64,000 nt of DNA from Lachnospiraceae bacterium C10 (lineage in GTDB: Bacteria > Bacillota > Clostridia > Lachnospirales > Lachnospiraceae). A program made the translations under genes and the position numbers. A model generated the notes under the pieces. The model had not been told where the DNA came from, searched no databases, and was given only the letters and a program-made list of their open reading frames with translations. How positions within the stretch are numbered: the first letter of the stretch is position 1; each line of letters opens with the position of its first letter. The DNA is taken from NCBI GenBank assembly GCA_900100095.1, contig FMTN01000016.1:1-64000 (forward strand), written 5' to 3'. Shown one piece after another: positions 1 to 11,267 of this stretch.

Positions 1-93
1 AAACGCTCCGCGAGGATGCGCACGGATTCGGACAGGAATTTGTCTGCTGAAGCAGACCCGAATCCGGCGCGCAAGACTCGCGAGCGAGTCTTG
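1..93 (+). repeat. Dispersed structured repeat, copy A (5' end outside window)
   Basis: First of six copies of a structured element. The full form (compare 59138-59265) has hairpin P1 with arms TTAACTCAGTCGG/CCGACTGAGTTAA, a conserved linker GCTCCGCGAGGATGCGC, a P2 stem CGGATTCGG/CCGAATCCG enclosing a roughly 10-nt bulge and P3 (GTCTGC TGAA GCAGAC), then P4 (CAAGACTCG CGAG CGAGTCTTG). This copy begins at the linker because P1 lies left of the window. It ends 56 bp before the nucleotidyltransferase start. A further small hairpin (TGGACA/TGTCCA, 107-134) lies between it and the ribosome site. Confidence 0.9.
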
Positions 94-149
94 ATACTTG
101 GCAGTATGGACAACATGCGCTTGCTGGATGTCCAAAGGGGAGGACATAT

Positions 150-1094
150 ATGAGTACTACCACAACACTTGTGATTATGGCGGCCGGTATCGGAGCCCGT
201 TATGGGGCCGGTATCAAGCAATTGGCGGGAGTTGGACCAGAGGGACAGATCATCATGGACTACTCGATTCATGACGCCATTGAAGCCGGATTTAATCAGA
301 TTCTTTTTATTATCCGCAAGGATATCGAGGAGGAGTTTTCTGAGGTGATTGGAAGACGAATCGAGAAGATTTGTCTGGAACATAATGTTTCTGTTGCCTA
401 TGCGTTTCAGAAAATTGATGATCTTCCGGGAAAATGGAAAAAACCGGAAAGCAGAACGAAACCATGGGGAACGGGGAAGGCGGTTCTTTCCTGTCAGAGC
501 CTGATTGATGGGCCTTTTGCCGTTATTAATGCAGATGATTATTACGGCAAGGAAGCGTTTAAGAAAGTATATGATTTTCTGACAGCGTTGCCGCAGGATT
601 CGAAGAACACCTACTGCATGGCAGGGTTTGTGCTGGAGAACACCTTAAGTGAGCACGGCCTTGTGACACGTGGTCTGTGTCAGGTGGATGAGAACAATCA
701 TCTGCTTGCCATTCATGAGACACATGATATCGGCTGGAATGAACAGCATGTTCCATGCGCCGGAGAGAGGATCCTTGATCCGCTTTCCCATGTCTCCATG
801 AATATGTGGGGCTTCACACAGGAATTTATGGATTATCTGGAAGAGGGATTTGATGAATTCCTCCTGAAGCTTTTAGGACGTGGAAAAGGAGATGCATTGA
901 AAGATGAATTTTTGATTCCTGTTTTTGTCCAGAAGCTTTTAAAAGGTAACAAGGTGAACATTGAGGTCCTTGAAACAAAGGACAGCTGGTTCGGTGTTAC
1001 ATACCAAGAGGACCGTCAGGCTGTTGAGGAGGCGTTTGCCCGCCTGACAGAGGACGGAGTATATACTAGAGATCTATTTGACGATCTTCCGTAA
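150..1094 (+). CDS. Sugar-phosphate nucleotidyltransferase-like protein
   Basis: Predicted cytosolic nucleotidyltransferase of the NDP-sugar pyrophosphorylase fold, 314 aa. The N-terminus has the family's nucleotide-binding loop (VIMAAGIGARYG, residues 8-19) followed by IKQLAGVGPEGQIIMDYSI, and a metal-binding-like NADDYYG motif lies near residue 126. The start ATG follows GGGGAGG with good spacing. Such proteins activate a sugar or choline phosphate with NTP; the substrate cannot be told from sequence. The next gene, a FliB-like protein, starts 5 bp after this stop, so the two are probably one transcript. Family assignment is firm, the substrate unknown. Confidence 0.85.
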   Translation: MSTTTTLVIMAAGIGARYGAGIKQLAGVGPEGQIIMDYSIHDAIEAGFNQILFIIRKDIEEEFSEVIGRRIEKICLEHNVSVAYAFQKIDDLPGKWKKPESRTKPWGTGKAVLSCQSLIDGPFAVINADDYYGKEAFKKVYDFLTALPQDSKNTYCMAGFVLENTLSEHGLVTRGLCQVDENNHLLAIHETHDIGWNEQHVPCAGERILDPLSHVSMNMWGFTQEFMDYLEEGFDEFLLKLLGRGKGDALKDEFLIPVFVQKLLKGNKVNIEVLETKDSWFGVTYQEDRQAVEEAFARLTEDGVYTRDLFDDLP

Positions 1095-1098
1095 GAAA

Positions 1099-2238
1099 AT
1101 GAAGACCTACGAACATTCTTTATGTAAATTTTATAAATGCATGGCATCCGATTGTCCTTCCTCCTGTTGCAGGGGATGGCAGATTCCGATTGATGAGGCG
1201 ACCTATTCGCGGTATCAGTCCTGCCGGGGGATTTTCGGGCGTCATGTACGTTCTCTGGTCAAGAGAAAGGCGGACCCCAAAGTTTTCAGACGATGCTTTG
1301 GGGTTTGCCCTTTTTTTACAGCAGATAAGCTGTGCCTTTTTCAGAGCAACGGAGAGGAAGAACTGATGCCTCTTGTCTGTCGTCAGTTTCCGAGACAGGT
1401 GATCGAGATGGGAGACAGAAGAGAAGTATCGCTGCTTTTTTCCTGCCCGGCTGTGACAAGGGCGTTTATGGAACATCTCGGACCGGGGGAGTGGACGCAG
1501 GTAGAAAGGGAATATGAGCCCTATATTGTGATTGGTAACGATGACGAGGATTTCCTTCAATTTCTTCTGTTGGAGCGGGAAAAGATCACTTCCTACATCT
1601 GGGAGAAAAAGGAACGCTCTCTTGGAGAAATCTGGCAGAACCTGTATGCCTACGTCCGGACGCAGCACCAGTATATGATGCGAAACAGTGTACGGGATAA
1701 GGTAAAAGAGGTGAAACTGACCGATAACAAGGAAGAACAGGGGGAATATGCTCTGATGCGCAGGGCGGATGTATGCTTTTATACAATTAAAACCCTCGAC
1801 CGCATGCTCATTAATCATATCGATTACGGGTGGCTTTGGATCCGTGAACCGAAGTTGTATGCCCTCCTTCGGGTTTATAATAAAAAGGTTCCGTCCCTTC
1901 CGGTAGAAGAAGCGGATGCGTGGTTTGCCGAGCAGGTCGAGGTGATGGTGGAGAAGGCGCCGGAATATGAATTGAAGTATCGCAGTTATTTTTCCTATTT
2001 GATACAGCAGCTTTATCCCATGGCATATGAAAGTTATTTCATGCTGCGACAGCTGTTGTTTGCGATTCTTTATGTGCAGCTTCTTATGCTGTTTGATCTG
2101 ATGGACTACCTTGATACGGGAAAGGTTGCAGATCATAAAAGACAGGCAGAGATTTTGATGATAACAGAAAAAGCGTTGCGGCATAATCAGAGTCTGACTG
2201 ATAATCTGTTAACGGTGATTCGACAGGAGTTCTTATAG
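1099..2238 (+). CDS. FliB-like protein (flagellin lysine-N-methylase family)
   Basis: 379 aa from ATG 1099; a TTG at 1078 would add seven residues but overlaps the previous gene. The cysteine pattern near the N-terminus (KCMASDCPSSCCRGWQIPID, then RRCFGVCPFF, KLCLF, LVCRQFPR) matches the family annotated as flagellin lysine-N-methylase or YkgJ-like cysteine cluster proteins, where the cysteines are thought to bind an Fe-S cluster. FliB methylates flagellin in Salmonella, but no flagellar gene is in this window and many homologues occur in non-motile gut bacteria, so the substrate is open. It ends in a hairpin terminator that overlaps the stop codon. Confidence 0.75.
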   Translation: MKTYEHSLCKFYKCMASDCPSSCCRGWQIPIDEATYSRYQSCRGIFGRHVRSLVKRKADPKVFRRCFGVCPFFTADKLCLFQSNGEEELMPLVCRQFPRQVIEMGDRREVSLLFSCPAVTRAFMEHLGPGEWTQVEREYEPYIVIGNDDEDFLQFLLLEREKITSYIWEKKERSLGEIWQNLYAYVRTQHQYMMRNSVRDKVKEVKLTDNKEEQGEYALMRRADVCFYTIKTLDRMLINHIDYGWLWIREPKLYALLRVYNKKVPSLPVEEADAWFAEQVEVMVEKAPEYELKYRSYFSYLIQQLYPMAYESYFMLRQLLFAILYVQLLMLFDLMDYLDTGKVADHKRQAEILMITEKALRHNQSLTDNLLTVIRQEFL

Positions 2239-2250
2239 AACTCCTTTTTT
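2225..2250 (+). terminator. Rho-independent terminator of the FliB-like gene
   Basis: Perfect 9-bp stem AGGAGTTCT/AGAACTCCT with a TAT loop, followed by TTTTT. The stem spans the stop codon of the FliB-like gene. Repeat copy B begins directly at the T-run. Confidence 0.85.
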
Positions 2251-2330
2251 TAACTCAGTCGGGGTACAAGCTCCGACTGAGTTAAACGCTCCGCGAATCC
2301 GGCGCGCAAGACTCGCGAGCGAGTCTTGAC
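2250..2330 (+). repeat. Dispersed structured repeat, copy B (48-bp internal deletion)
   Basis: P1 and P4 are intact and identical to copy F apart from the P1 loop region, but 48 bp covering the end of the linker and all of P2/P3 are missing. The break lies between two CGA triplets (CCGCGA joined to ATCCGGCG), consistent with slippage deletion. It sits immediately downstream of the FliB-like gene's terminator. Confidence 0.9.
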
Positions 2331-2349
2331 TGCTCGTTGTTATACAAAA

Positions 2350-2377
2350 AACCCTGTAGGGAATTCCCTACAGGGTT
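2350..2377 (-). terminator. Strong hairpin, terminator-like on the minus strand
   Basis: Perfect stem AACCCTGTAGGG/CCCTACAGGGTT with AATT loop. The T-run follows the stem only on the minus strand (TTTTTTG). No minus-strand gene ends here, so it may end an unseen small RNA starting in the 2380-2540 gap, or be a relic. Confidence 0.5.
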
Positions 2378-2487
2378 CTCTGTGCAACTTTCGTTGCTTG
2401 GAAAAAGAAAAAAGATTACTCAACATTGACTGTTCACTAGTATTGTACTAAAATTACTATGTGCCGTAAAGTTCATGATTTTCATTT

Positions 2488-2508
2488 ATAGAATGAATTT
2501 CATTCAAT
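2488..2508. promoter_or_regulatory. Candidate LysR operator dyad
   Basis: Dyad ATAGAATGA-ATT-TCATTCAAT, 8 of 9 positions symmetric, 51 bp before the LysR-family start codon. Position and symmetry suit an autoregulatory site, but no known motif is matched. The rest of 2378-2540 is AT-rich and I see no gene in it. Confidence 0.4.
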
Positions 2509-2559
2509 AGTGTAAACGGCTTTTTTTATTTAAAAAACTATGATTTGTTGAGGAGAACT

Positions 2560-3453
2560 ATGACATTATTATCCTATGAGATTTTTCAGACAATCCTGGA
2601 GCAGGGGTCCTTTGCCAAGGCGGCAACGGTACTCCACCTGACACCGTCGGCTGTCAGCCATTCGATTTCTTCTATGGAAGATGAGATTGGATTCCCACTG
2701 TTTATCCGTGGTAAGAATGGAGTTCGTTTATCCTCCGGAGGAGAAGAAATCAGTCCTTACATTCAGAAGATTGTAGCATCCAACACCAGTCTGTTGCAAG
2801 TAATATCTCAGATGAAGGGACTGACGGAAGGATCCGTTCGAATCGGCTGTATCAACTCTGTCTGCCTGGCGTGGATTCCGGGGATCATCAAGTCCTTTAC
2901 CATGGAACATCCGCAGATTACGGTGGAATTATACCAGGGCTCATATTCCGATGTGGTGACCTGGATCCGGAACGGTTCGATTGACCTGGGCATTTTGTCC
3001 GATTCCGCGTCGGATGGATTGCCGTTTACACCGGTTGCAAGAGATGAGCTCGTTGCAGTTGTACCGAAGGGATACATGCCGCGTTCCACCACAAGCATGA
3101 CACCGGAAGACTTAAAGGATCAGCCTTTTGTCATCCAGCAGGACAGCTGTGATATTGATATCCAGAAGTTCCTGGATGAATACCATTTATCCATCCGTGC
3201 CAACTGCCATATTCTTGATGATCAGAGTGCACTTGCCATGGTTTCCTGCGGAACGGGTATTTCGCTGATGCCTCGTCTCGGACTTGTGAATGTTCCGGAA
3301 GAGATTGATGTATATCCGATTGAACCAAGTCAGCATCGTACCCTTGGTATCTGCTATCTGTCGAAGGACTTTGTTTCACCGGCAGCCAGAGAGATGACAC
3401 GACATATCAAAGAGTATGTGGCATCCACAGGTGTGGAATTGGTTGAAGAATAA
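2560..3453 (+). CDS. LysR-family transcriptional regulator
   Basis: 297 aa from ATG 2560 (AGGAGA just upstream; the in-frame TTG codons at 2545/2548 precede that ribosome site and are less likely). An N-terminal winged HTH is visible (LLSYEIFQTILEQGSFAKAA, then HLTPSAVSHSISSMEDEIG, residues 3-50), followed by a type 2 periplasmic-binding effector domain (GSVRIGCINSVCLAWIPGIIKSF, and a conserved VSCGTGISLMPRLG near residue 230). The effector and target are unknown. It stands alone between the repeat B region and the ATP synthase operon, in the same orientation; a dyad upstream may be its own operator. Confidence 0.9.
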   Translation: MTLLSYEIFQTILEQGSFAKAATVLHLTPSAVSHSISSMEDEIGFPLFIRGKNGVRLSSGGEEISPYIQKIVASNTSLLQVISQMKGLTEGSVRIGCINSVCLAWIPGIIKSFTMEHPQITVELYQGSYSDVVTWIRNGSIDLGILSDSASDGLPFTPVARDELVAVVPKGYMPRSTTSMTPEDLKDQPFVIQQDSCDIDIQKFLDEYHLSIRANCHILDDQSALAMVSCGTGISLMPRLGLVNVPEEIDVYPIEPSQHRTLGICYLSKDFVSPAAREMTRHIKEYVASTGVELVEE

Positions 3454-3569
3454 TACGTCCTTTGTGGAAAATGCCTCAAATGAGGTGACTTTGAACTGTT
3501 TTTTGGACGTTTTTATGCCGGGTTATGTACATTTCCCGGTACAATTATACAAAATGCACAGAAATATAG

Positions 3570-3597
3570 TTGCACTAACCTCGTATTATGGTAATAT
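3570..3597 (+). promoter_or_regulatory. Candidate promoter of the ATP synthase operon
   Basis: TTGCAC (-35), 16-bp spacer, TAATAT (-10), ahead of a roughly 100-nt leader. The leader has a stable hairpin at 3612-3631 (TTCGGTAC GGGG GTGCCGAA). This is the only reasonable sigma-A-like match I see in the 249-bp gap before the first gene. Confidence 0.5.
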
Positions 3598-3702
3598 AAA
3601 AATAGTTCCTGTTCGGTACGGGGGTGCCGAATGGGCAGCAACAACTCAAGCCGGAACAAGAAGTAAAGCGACCACATTTTCCAGCTAACAGGGGGACATG
3701 GT

Positions 3703-3975
3703 ATGAAGGACTTAGGGAAGGTAATGACAGACATCGTCTATGTTGGGCAGTTAGGGCTCGATATGGTTGTGCCTGTCATTTTGTGTTTGGGGGTTAGTTA
3801 TTACTTACACAATTACCTTCACCTGGGCGTATGGGTCTTCATTCCGGGGCTGATTCTGGGCCTCGGTGGAGGCGCCATGTCGTTTAAAAGATTCTATTAT
3901 CGTATCGCAATGAAGGGGACCAAAAAGCGTAACACAAAGGAGCTTGGTGTTCCTGTTTTTTCCAAACATGAATAA
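3703..3975 (+). CDS. AtpZ/AtpI-family small membrane protein
   Basis: 90 aa with two predicted transmembrane segments (residues about 20-33 and 39-58) separated by a short turn and a basic C-terminus. Its length, topology and place at the head of the ATP synthase operon match AtpZ-type proteins, which act with AtpI as assembly or Mg2+-supply factors for the rotor. A small distance (32 bp) separates it from the AtpI-like gene. Sequence conservation in this family is weak, so the assignment rests partly on context. Confidence 0.75.
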   Translation: MKDLGKVMTDIVYVGQLGLDMVVPVILCLGVSYYLHNYLHLGVWVFIPGLILGLGGGAMSFKRFYYRIAMKGTKKRNTKELGVPVFSKHE

Positions 3976-4007
3976 GTTCATACAGCATCAGTGACAGGAG
4001 GTATATC

Positions 4008-4439
4008 TTGAAACTTGACATTGATATTAAGCAATTGGCCAACGGGGTTACTATCGGCTGCGGGATTCTTTGTATCCTGGAAATTGCTGTTGCACTGATT
4101 TTATCAGCGGTTAAGCTGATTAAATTCTATCCGTTGCTTATTGCAGCAAGCATAGGGGGAACAGTGGTCATTGTGATGTGTTTTTGGTGGATGGCATCCG
4201 CTCTTCAACGCTCACTTGACAAAGAAAAAGACGGAGGGGAACAAGTCAAAAAAGGTGTGACGACAGGCTATAATAAACGCCTGATGGCACAGGGTATCTG
4301 GATCGTGATTTCGATCTTTGTCCCTAAGGCAATATATGGTGACTTTGTTTCAGTTATTACGATCTGTGGGCTTCTGCCGCTGCTCTTTCCTAGAATTGCC
4401 ATCTTAGGATTGCAGAAAACGGGCAGAATCATACAATAA
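4008..4439 (+). CDS. atpI: ATP synthase protein I (AtpI-like)
   Basis: 143 aa, starting at TTG 4008 behind a strong AGGAGG (3997-4002) with proper spacing. Four hydrophobic segments are visible (about 15-34, 39-62, 96-108, 112-132), with a charged loop between the second and third. AtpI proteins are non-subunit factors that help assemble the c-ring; they are poorly conserved, and the position right before subunit a is the main support. It ends 25 bp before atpB, whose ribosome site lies in between. Confidence 0.75.
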   Translation: MKLDIDIKQLANGVTIGCGILCILEIAVALILSAVKLIKFYPLLIAASIGGTVVIVMCFWWMASALQRSLDKEKDGGEQVKKGVTTGYNKRLMAQGIWIVISIFVPKAIYGDFVSVITICGLLPLLFPRIAILGLQKTGRIIQ

Positions 4440-4464
4440 ATAGAAAAGGAGGTGAGATATAGGA

Positions 4465-5220
4465 ATGGATATAGAACTTCATGGATCGTGGTATGTGACG
4501 ATTCTGAAGGATACACCGGTCGGGGATATCCACATAACCATGACTATGATCATGGGTTGGGTGGTCCTGATTGTAATGTCCACACTGTGTTTTATCCTGG
4601 GACGAAATCTTAAGGTGACAGGTATCTCCAAGCGTCAGGCGGTTGCCGAGACGGTGGTGGAGTCACTGAATAACTTTGTCCGGGGAAATATGGGTGAGAC
4701 GTTCGATCATTATATTCCCTTTATCGGAGCTTTGTTCGGCACAGCTATTATCAGTAACCTGATATCGCTGTTCGGCGTATGGAGTCCGACAGCTGATTTG
4801 TGTACTGAGTTAGCCTGGGCTGCAGTTGCCTTTGTTCTTATTACATATCATAAGATCAAGGCCAACGGTATGGGCGGATATCTGAAGGGATATCTTGAGC
4901 CGGTAGCTCCGATGGCGCCGCTGAATGTAATCTCTGAGATTGCAACACCAATCAGTATGGCATGCCGACATTTCGGTAATATCCTGTCAGGAATGGTTAT
5001 TAATACCCTGATCTATGGCGCATTGGGTCTGGCCAGTGCTGCACTGTTGGGCCTGATTCCGTCCATCGGAAAATGGCTCGGTACACACATACCGATTCTT
5101 GAGATTGGTATTCCGGCCTTTGCGTCACTGTACTTTGACTGGTTCAGTGGATTGATCCAGCCGTTTATCTTCTGTACTTTGACCTGTATCTTTATCAAGC
5201 AGGCCTCAGAGACAGAGTAG
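4465..5220 (+). CDS. atpB: F-type ATP synthase subunit a
   Basis: 251 aa integral membrane stator subunit that forms the ion half-channels facing the c-ring. The conserved C-terminal stretch contains SMACRHFGNILSGMVIN, whose arginine is the essential residue that interacts with the c-ring glutamate. Five or six hydrophobic helices are visible. The preceding AAAGGAGGTGAG is a very strong ribosome site. Together with subunit c's two-carboxylate motif it would form a Na+ path, but residues for ion choice in subunit a cannot be judged by eye. Confidence 0.95.
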   Translation: MDIELHGSWYVTILKDTPVGDIHITMTMIMGWVVLIVMSTLCFILGRNLKVTGISKRQAVAETVVESLNNFVRGNMGETFDHYIPFIGALFGTAIISNLISLFGVWSPTADLCTELAWAAVAFVLITYHKIKANGMGGYLKGYLEPVAPMAPLNVISEIATPISMACRHFGNILSGMVINTLIYGALGLASAALLGLIPSIGKWLGTHIPILEIGIPAFASLYFDWFSGLIQPFIFCTLTCIFIKQASETE

Positions 5221-5250
5221 TATTACAAGTTCAAATTAGGAGGATAATAA

Positions 5251-5529
<279 letters not shown>

Positions 5530-5559
5530 TTTAAGTAGAACTAAGGAAAGGAGGCATGT

Positions 5560-6060
5560 ATGACTGGTTTTAATTTGCTGGTTAATATCGACTGGCAAAC
5601 AATTGTCATTCAGTTGATCAACCTGTTCATTCAGGTTCTCCTGTTTAAGAAACTCTTGTATAAGCCGGTGATGAATGTTTTAGAAAAGCGCCAGAATTTA
5701 GTAGATGCTCCGATTAAGGAAGCAGAAAATGCTAAGAAGGAGGCTCTTGAACTGAAAGATCAGTATGAGCAGAGCCTTGCGGGAGCAAGTGAAGAAGCAA
5801 GCCGTATTATCAAGGAAGCTACTTCAACAGCAAATGCAAAGAGCGAGAAGATCGTCAACGATGCAGTTGCTGAGGCTGCAGCAATCAAGCAGCAGACTGA
5901 GGTAGAAGTAGAACAGCAGAAGAAGCGTGCAATTGCCGGTGCCAAAGAGGAAATCGGATCTATGGCAATGGGTATTGCAAGTAAGGTTATCGGCCGTGAG
6001 ATCACGGAAGATGATCATAAGGACCTGGTGGATGAGTTCATTTTGAAGGTAGGAGAGTAA
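5560..6060 (+). CDS. atpF: F-type ATP synthase subunit b
   Basis: 166 aa, with one N-terminal membrane anchor (about residues 12-33, IVIQLINLFIQVLLFKKLLY) followed by a long Ala/Glu/Lys-rich coiled coil, the peripheral stalk. The length is normal for bacterial b subunits. GGAAAGGAGG precedes the ATG. Its stop is 6 bp from the start of atpH, so translation of the two stator subunits is probably coupled. Confidence 0.95.
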   Translation: MTGFNLLVNIDWQTIVIQLINLFIQVLLFKKLLYKPVMNVLEKRQNLVDAPIKEAENAKKEALELKDQYEQSLAGASEEASRIIKEATSTANAKSEKIVNDAVAEAAAIKQQTEVEVEQQKKRAIAGAKEEIGSMAMGIASKVIGREITEDDHKDLVDEFILKVGE

Positions 6061-6066
6061 GGCTTC

Positions 6067-6609
6067 ATGATGACAGAAACAGCCAAAAAGTATGGCGGTA
6101 GTTTATATGAGCTTGCTTTAGAAGAGTCCATGGATACAGAGGTTCTTTCACAGTTAAAGGAAGTACTTTCACTGTTAACGGAAGATCCGCAATATATCCG
6201 TCTTCTATCCGAACCAAGTATTCCAAAGGGTGAGCGTATTGCACTTTTGGATGAAGCTTTTGGAGATAAGATCTGGCCGTATCTTCTCAATTTCATGAAG
6301 ATTCTTTGTGAAAAGGGATATCTTGGCCAGCTCAGAGGTTGTATGCGGGAATACAAGCGTCGCTACAACGAGGCGCATGGTATAGCGGAGGCAACCGTAA
6401 CATCTGCAAGGGAGCTTACAGAAGCGCAGAAGGATGCGCTGCTTAAGAAGCTTCAGGCGCTTTCCGGCAAGACGGTGGATATGACCGTTTATGTCAACCC
6501 AGCTTTAATCGGAGGATTGAGACTGGATATGGAAGGCAAGCGATATGATGGAAGTGCAAAGCACCGCTTGGATGAACTTGGCAGCATCATTGAGAACACC
6601 GCTATGTAA
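6067..6609 (+). CDS. atpH: F-type ATP synthase subunit delta
   Basis: 180 aa soluble OSCP/delta subunit linking subunit b to the top of F1. The N-terminal helical bundle starts ETAKKYGGSLYELALEE, and the C-terminal family motif is seen near the end (VNPALIGGLRLDMEGKRYDGS). Two adjacent ATGs (6067 and 6070) could serve as start. It is 6 bp after atpF and 29 bp before atpA, in the standard operon order. Confidence 0.95.
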   Translation: MMTETAKKYGGSLYELALEESMDTEVLSQLKEVLSLLTEDPQYIRLLSEPSIPKGERIALLDEAFGDKIWPYLLNFMKILCEKGYLGQLRGCMREYKRRYNEAHGIAEATVTSARELTEAQKDALLKKLQALSGKTVDMTVYVNPALIGGLRLDMEGKRYDGSAKHRLDELGSIIENTAM

Positions 6610-6617
6610 CGTATTAA

Positions 6618-8159
<1,542 letters not shown>

Positions 8160-8182
8160 AAAGCTAGGAAGGAGAGACTGAC

Positions 8183-9028
8183 ATGGCATCGATGAAAAAC
8201 ATCAAGCTCCGCATCAAGAGTGTTGAGAGCACCATGCAGATTACCAGAGCAATGAAACTGGTTGCTTCTTCCAGACTCCGCAGAGCACAGCAGAGGGTTT
8301 TGGACACCCGTCCATACCATCAGGTGCTGGATGAGACATTAAGTGAGATCGCAAGCTCTAATTCGGACTTTGACTCAAAATATCTTCGTAAACCGACAGA
8401 AGACAGTAAGATTCTTTACATTGTTTTCGCCGGCGATCGTGGATTGGCAGGCGGTTACAACTCTAATATGTTCCGCATGATTGAGGAAGAGACGAAGGGC
8501 AAGAACTACTGCGTACTTCCGGTAGGTAAGAAGGCAGTAGAATTCTGTAAAAAGAGAGGCGATGAGATTTTTACAGAGAGTTTTCCATTGGTAGGTGAAC
8601 TGTCAGTTTCTGACTGTTTTGAAATGGCAAGACTCGTATGTAAAGGATTCGCTGATAAGGAATACGATGAGATCAAGATTGCAGGTACATTCTTTGTATC
8701 GCCATTGTCTCAGGTTCCTCGTCTTCAGCAGCTTCTTCCGTTTGAACCGAAGGAGTGCGAAGGACCAAGACCGGTTGTATTATACGAGCCGGATCCACAG
8801 GAAGTATTCGATGCGATTATTCCGGAATATATTTCCGGTAAGATCTACTCCATCATGTGCGAAAGTGCAGCCAGTGAACAGGGTGCAAGACGTATGGCAA
8901 TGGAGAACGCAAGCAATAATGCTGCAGAGATGATTGAATCCTTAAGTCTTACATACAACAGGGCAAGACAGGGTGCTATCACCCAGGAGATCACAGAGAT
9001 CGTTGCCGGTGCCAGTGGAGATGAATAA
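8183..9028 (+). CDS. atpG: F-type ATP synthase subunit gamma
   Basis: 281 aa central rotor shaft. Both conserved ends are present: the N-terminal helix with IKSVESTMQITRAMKLVASS and the C-terminal helix with MENASNNAAEMIESLSLTYNRARQ followed by ITQEITEIVAGA. GGAAGGAGAG lies upstream of the ATG. Confidence 0.97.
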   Translation: MASMKNIKLRIKSVESTMQITRAMKLVASSRLRRAQQRVLDTRPYHQVLDETLSEIASSNSDFDSKYLRKPTEDSKILYIVFAGDRGLAGGYNSNMFRMIEEETKGKNYCVLPVGKKAVEFCKKRGDEIFTESFPLVGELSVSDCFEMARLVCKGFADKEYDEIKIAGTFFVSPLSQVPRLQQLLPFEPKECEGPRPVVLYEPDPQEVFDAIIPEYISGKIYSIMCESAASEQGARRMAMENASNNAAEMIESLSLTYNRARQGAITQEITEIVAGASGDE

Positions 9029-9054
9029 GTTACCAGTTAATAGACGATAGTTAA

Positions 9055-10458
<1,404 letters not shown>

Positions 10459-10473
10459 GGAAGGGGTGAGCGT

Positions 10474-10884
10474 ATGGGAATGGCCTTTAACCTTGAGATC
10501 GCCACACCTGATGGAGAAGTGTATTCCGGTAATGCTACCAGATTAATCTGCCGAACCATCGATGGAGATGTGTGTATCATGGCCAGACATACTAACTACT
10601 GTTCAGCCCTTGGAATGGGTCTTGCAAAAGTGACCATGGAAGATGGAACAGTACGAAACGCAGCCTGCATGGGTGGAATGTTGACCGTGATGGAAGGCGT
10701 ATGTCGTCTGGTTGCTACCACATGGGAGTGGCAGGAAGACATTGACTTCGAACGTGCGAATCGTGCAAAAGATAAAGCGGAAGAGAAGCTTGATCGGCGC
10801 GAGCATATGGATGATCGCGATGTTCAGCTTGCAGAGGCAAAGCTGAAGAGAGCATTGATTCGAACCAGTATAGCGAAGCTGTAA
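10474..10884 (+). CDS. atpC: F-type ATP synthase subunit epsilon
   Basis: 136 aa, last gene of the operon. An N-terminal beta-sandwich (FNLEIATPDGEVYSGNATRLICRTIDGDVCIMARH) is followed by a C-terminal two-helix arm rich in charged residues, the part that inhibits ATP hydrolysis in other bacteria. The start ATG follows GGAAGGGG 16 bp after atpD. A strong terminator follows. Confidence 0.95.
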   Translation: MGMAFNLEIATPDGEVYSGNATRLICRTIDGDVCIMARHTNYCSALGMGLAKVTMEDGTVRNAACMGGMLTVMEGVCRLVATTWEWQEDIDFERANRAKDKAEEKLDRREHMDDRDVQLAEAKLKRALIRTSIAKL

Positions 10885-10892
10885 TTTATAGG

Positions 10893-10929
10893 GTGACAGG
10901 TACTTCAAAGGTGCCTGTCACTCTTTTTT
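10893..10929 (+). terminator. Terminator of the ATP synthase operon
   Basis: Stem GTGACAGGTAC/GTGCCTGTCAC with a 7-nt loop, followed by TCTTTTTT. It lies directly after atpC. Confidence 0.9.
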
Positions 10930-11038
10930 ATAGGTGGAACGGGAATATGAATTTTCAGAGTGCAATAGACAGATTGAATAAAAAAATACGAAAAACCTCT
11001 TGTGGTTTCGTAAGTAATATGGTACTGTAATTAGTCCC

Positions 11039-11067
11039 TTACATTTTGTAGACGAGTGTGGTATAAT
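11039..11067 (+). promoter_or_regulatory. Promoter upstream of the CarD-family gene
   Basis: TTACAT (-35), 17-bp spacer and a perfect TATAAT (-10) preceded by an extended -10 TG at 11059-11060. The predicted transcript start is about 195 nt before the CarD-family start codon. I see no gene in 10930-11267. Confidence 0.65.
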
Positions 11068-11122
11068 GTGTTTTGTCGAAAAGGTTTGATTCGTCTCAGG
11101 GGTCAAGAGGTGGCATCAGGAG

Positions 11123-11150
11123 AACAGGCGATTTTGTACCTGTTTTTTTT
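11123..11150 (+). terminator. Leader terminator between promoter and CarD-family gene
   Basis: AACAGG/CCTGTT stem followed by a run of eight T. It lies only about 50 nt after the predicted transcript start and 118 bp before the CarD-family gene, so it would either attenuate that gene or make a very short RNA. The stem is short (6 bp). A second weak hairpin (CTCCC/GGGAG near 11187-11204) lies between it and the gene. No known riboswitch consensus was recognised. Confidence 0.5.
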
Positions 11151-11267
11151 GTGCACATAGCGCATAGACATCGCTAACGTGCTACTCCCATCTCAAGGGA
11201 GAGGAAACAACGGGAGGCCTTTTTGTTGGTTGTTGGATTTCGATAATATTCGGGAATAGGAGGTAGC

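Noticed and set aside
1120-2184. 354-codon open frame on the minus strand opposite the FliB-like gene
   Set aside because: It mirrors a well-supported gene, has no ribosome site, and its product (many His/Cys/Arg clusters) matches no family.
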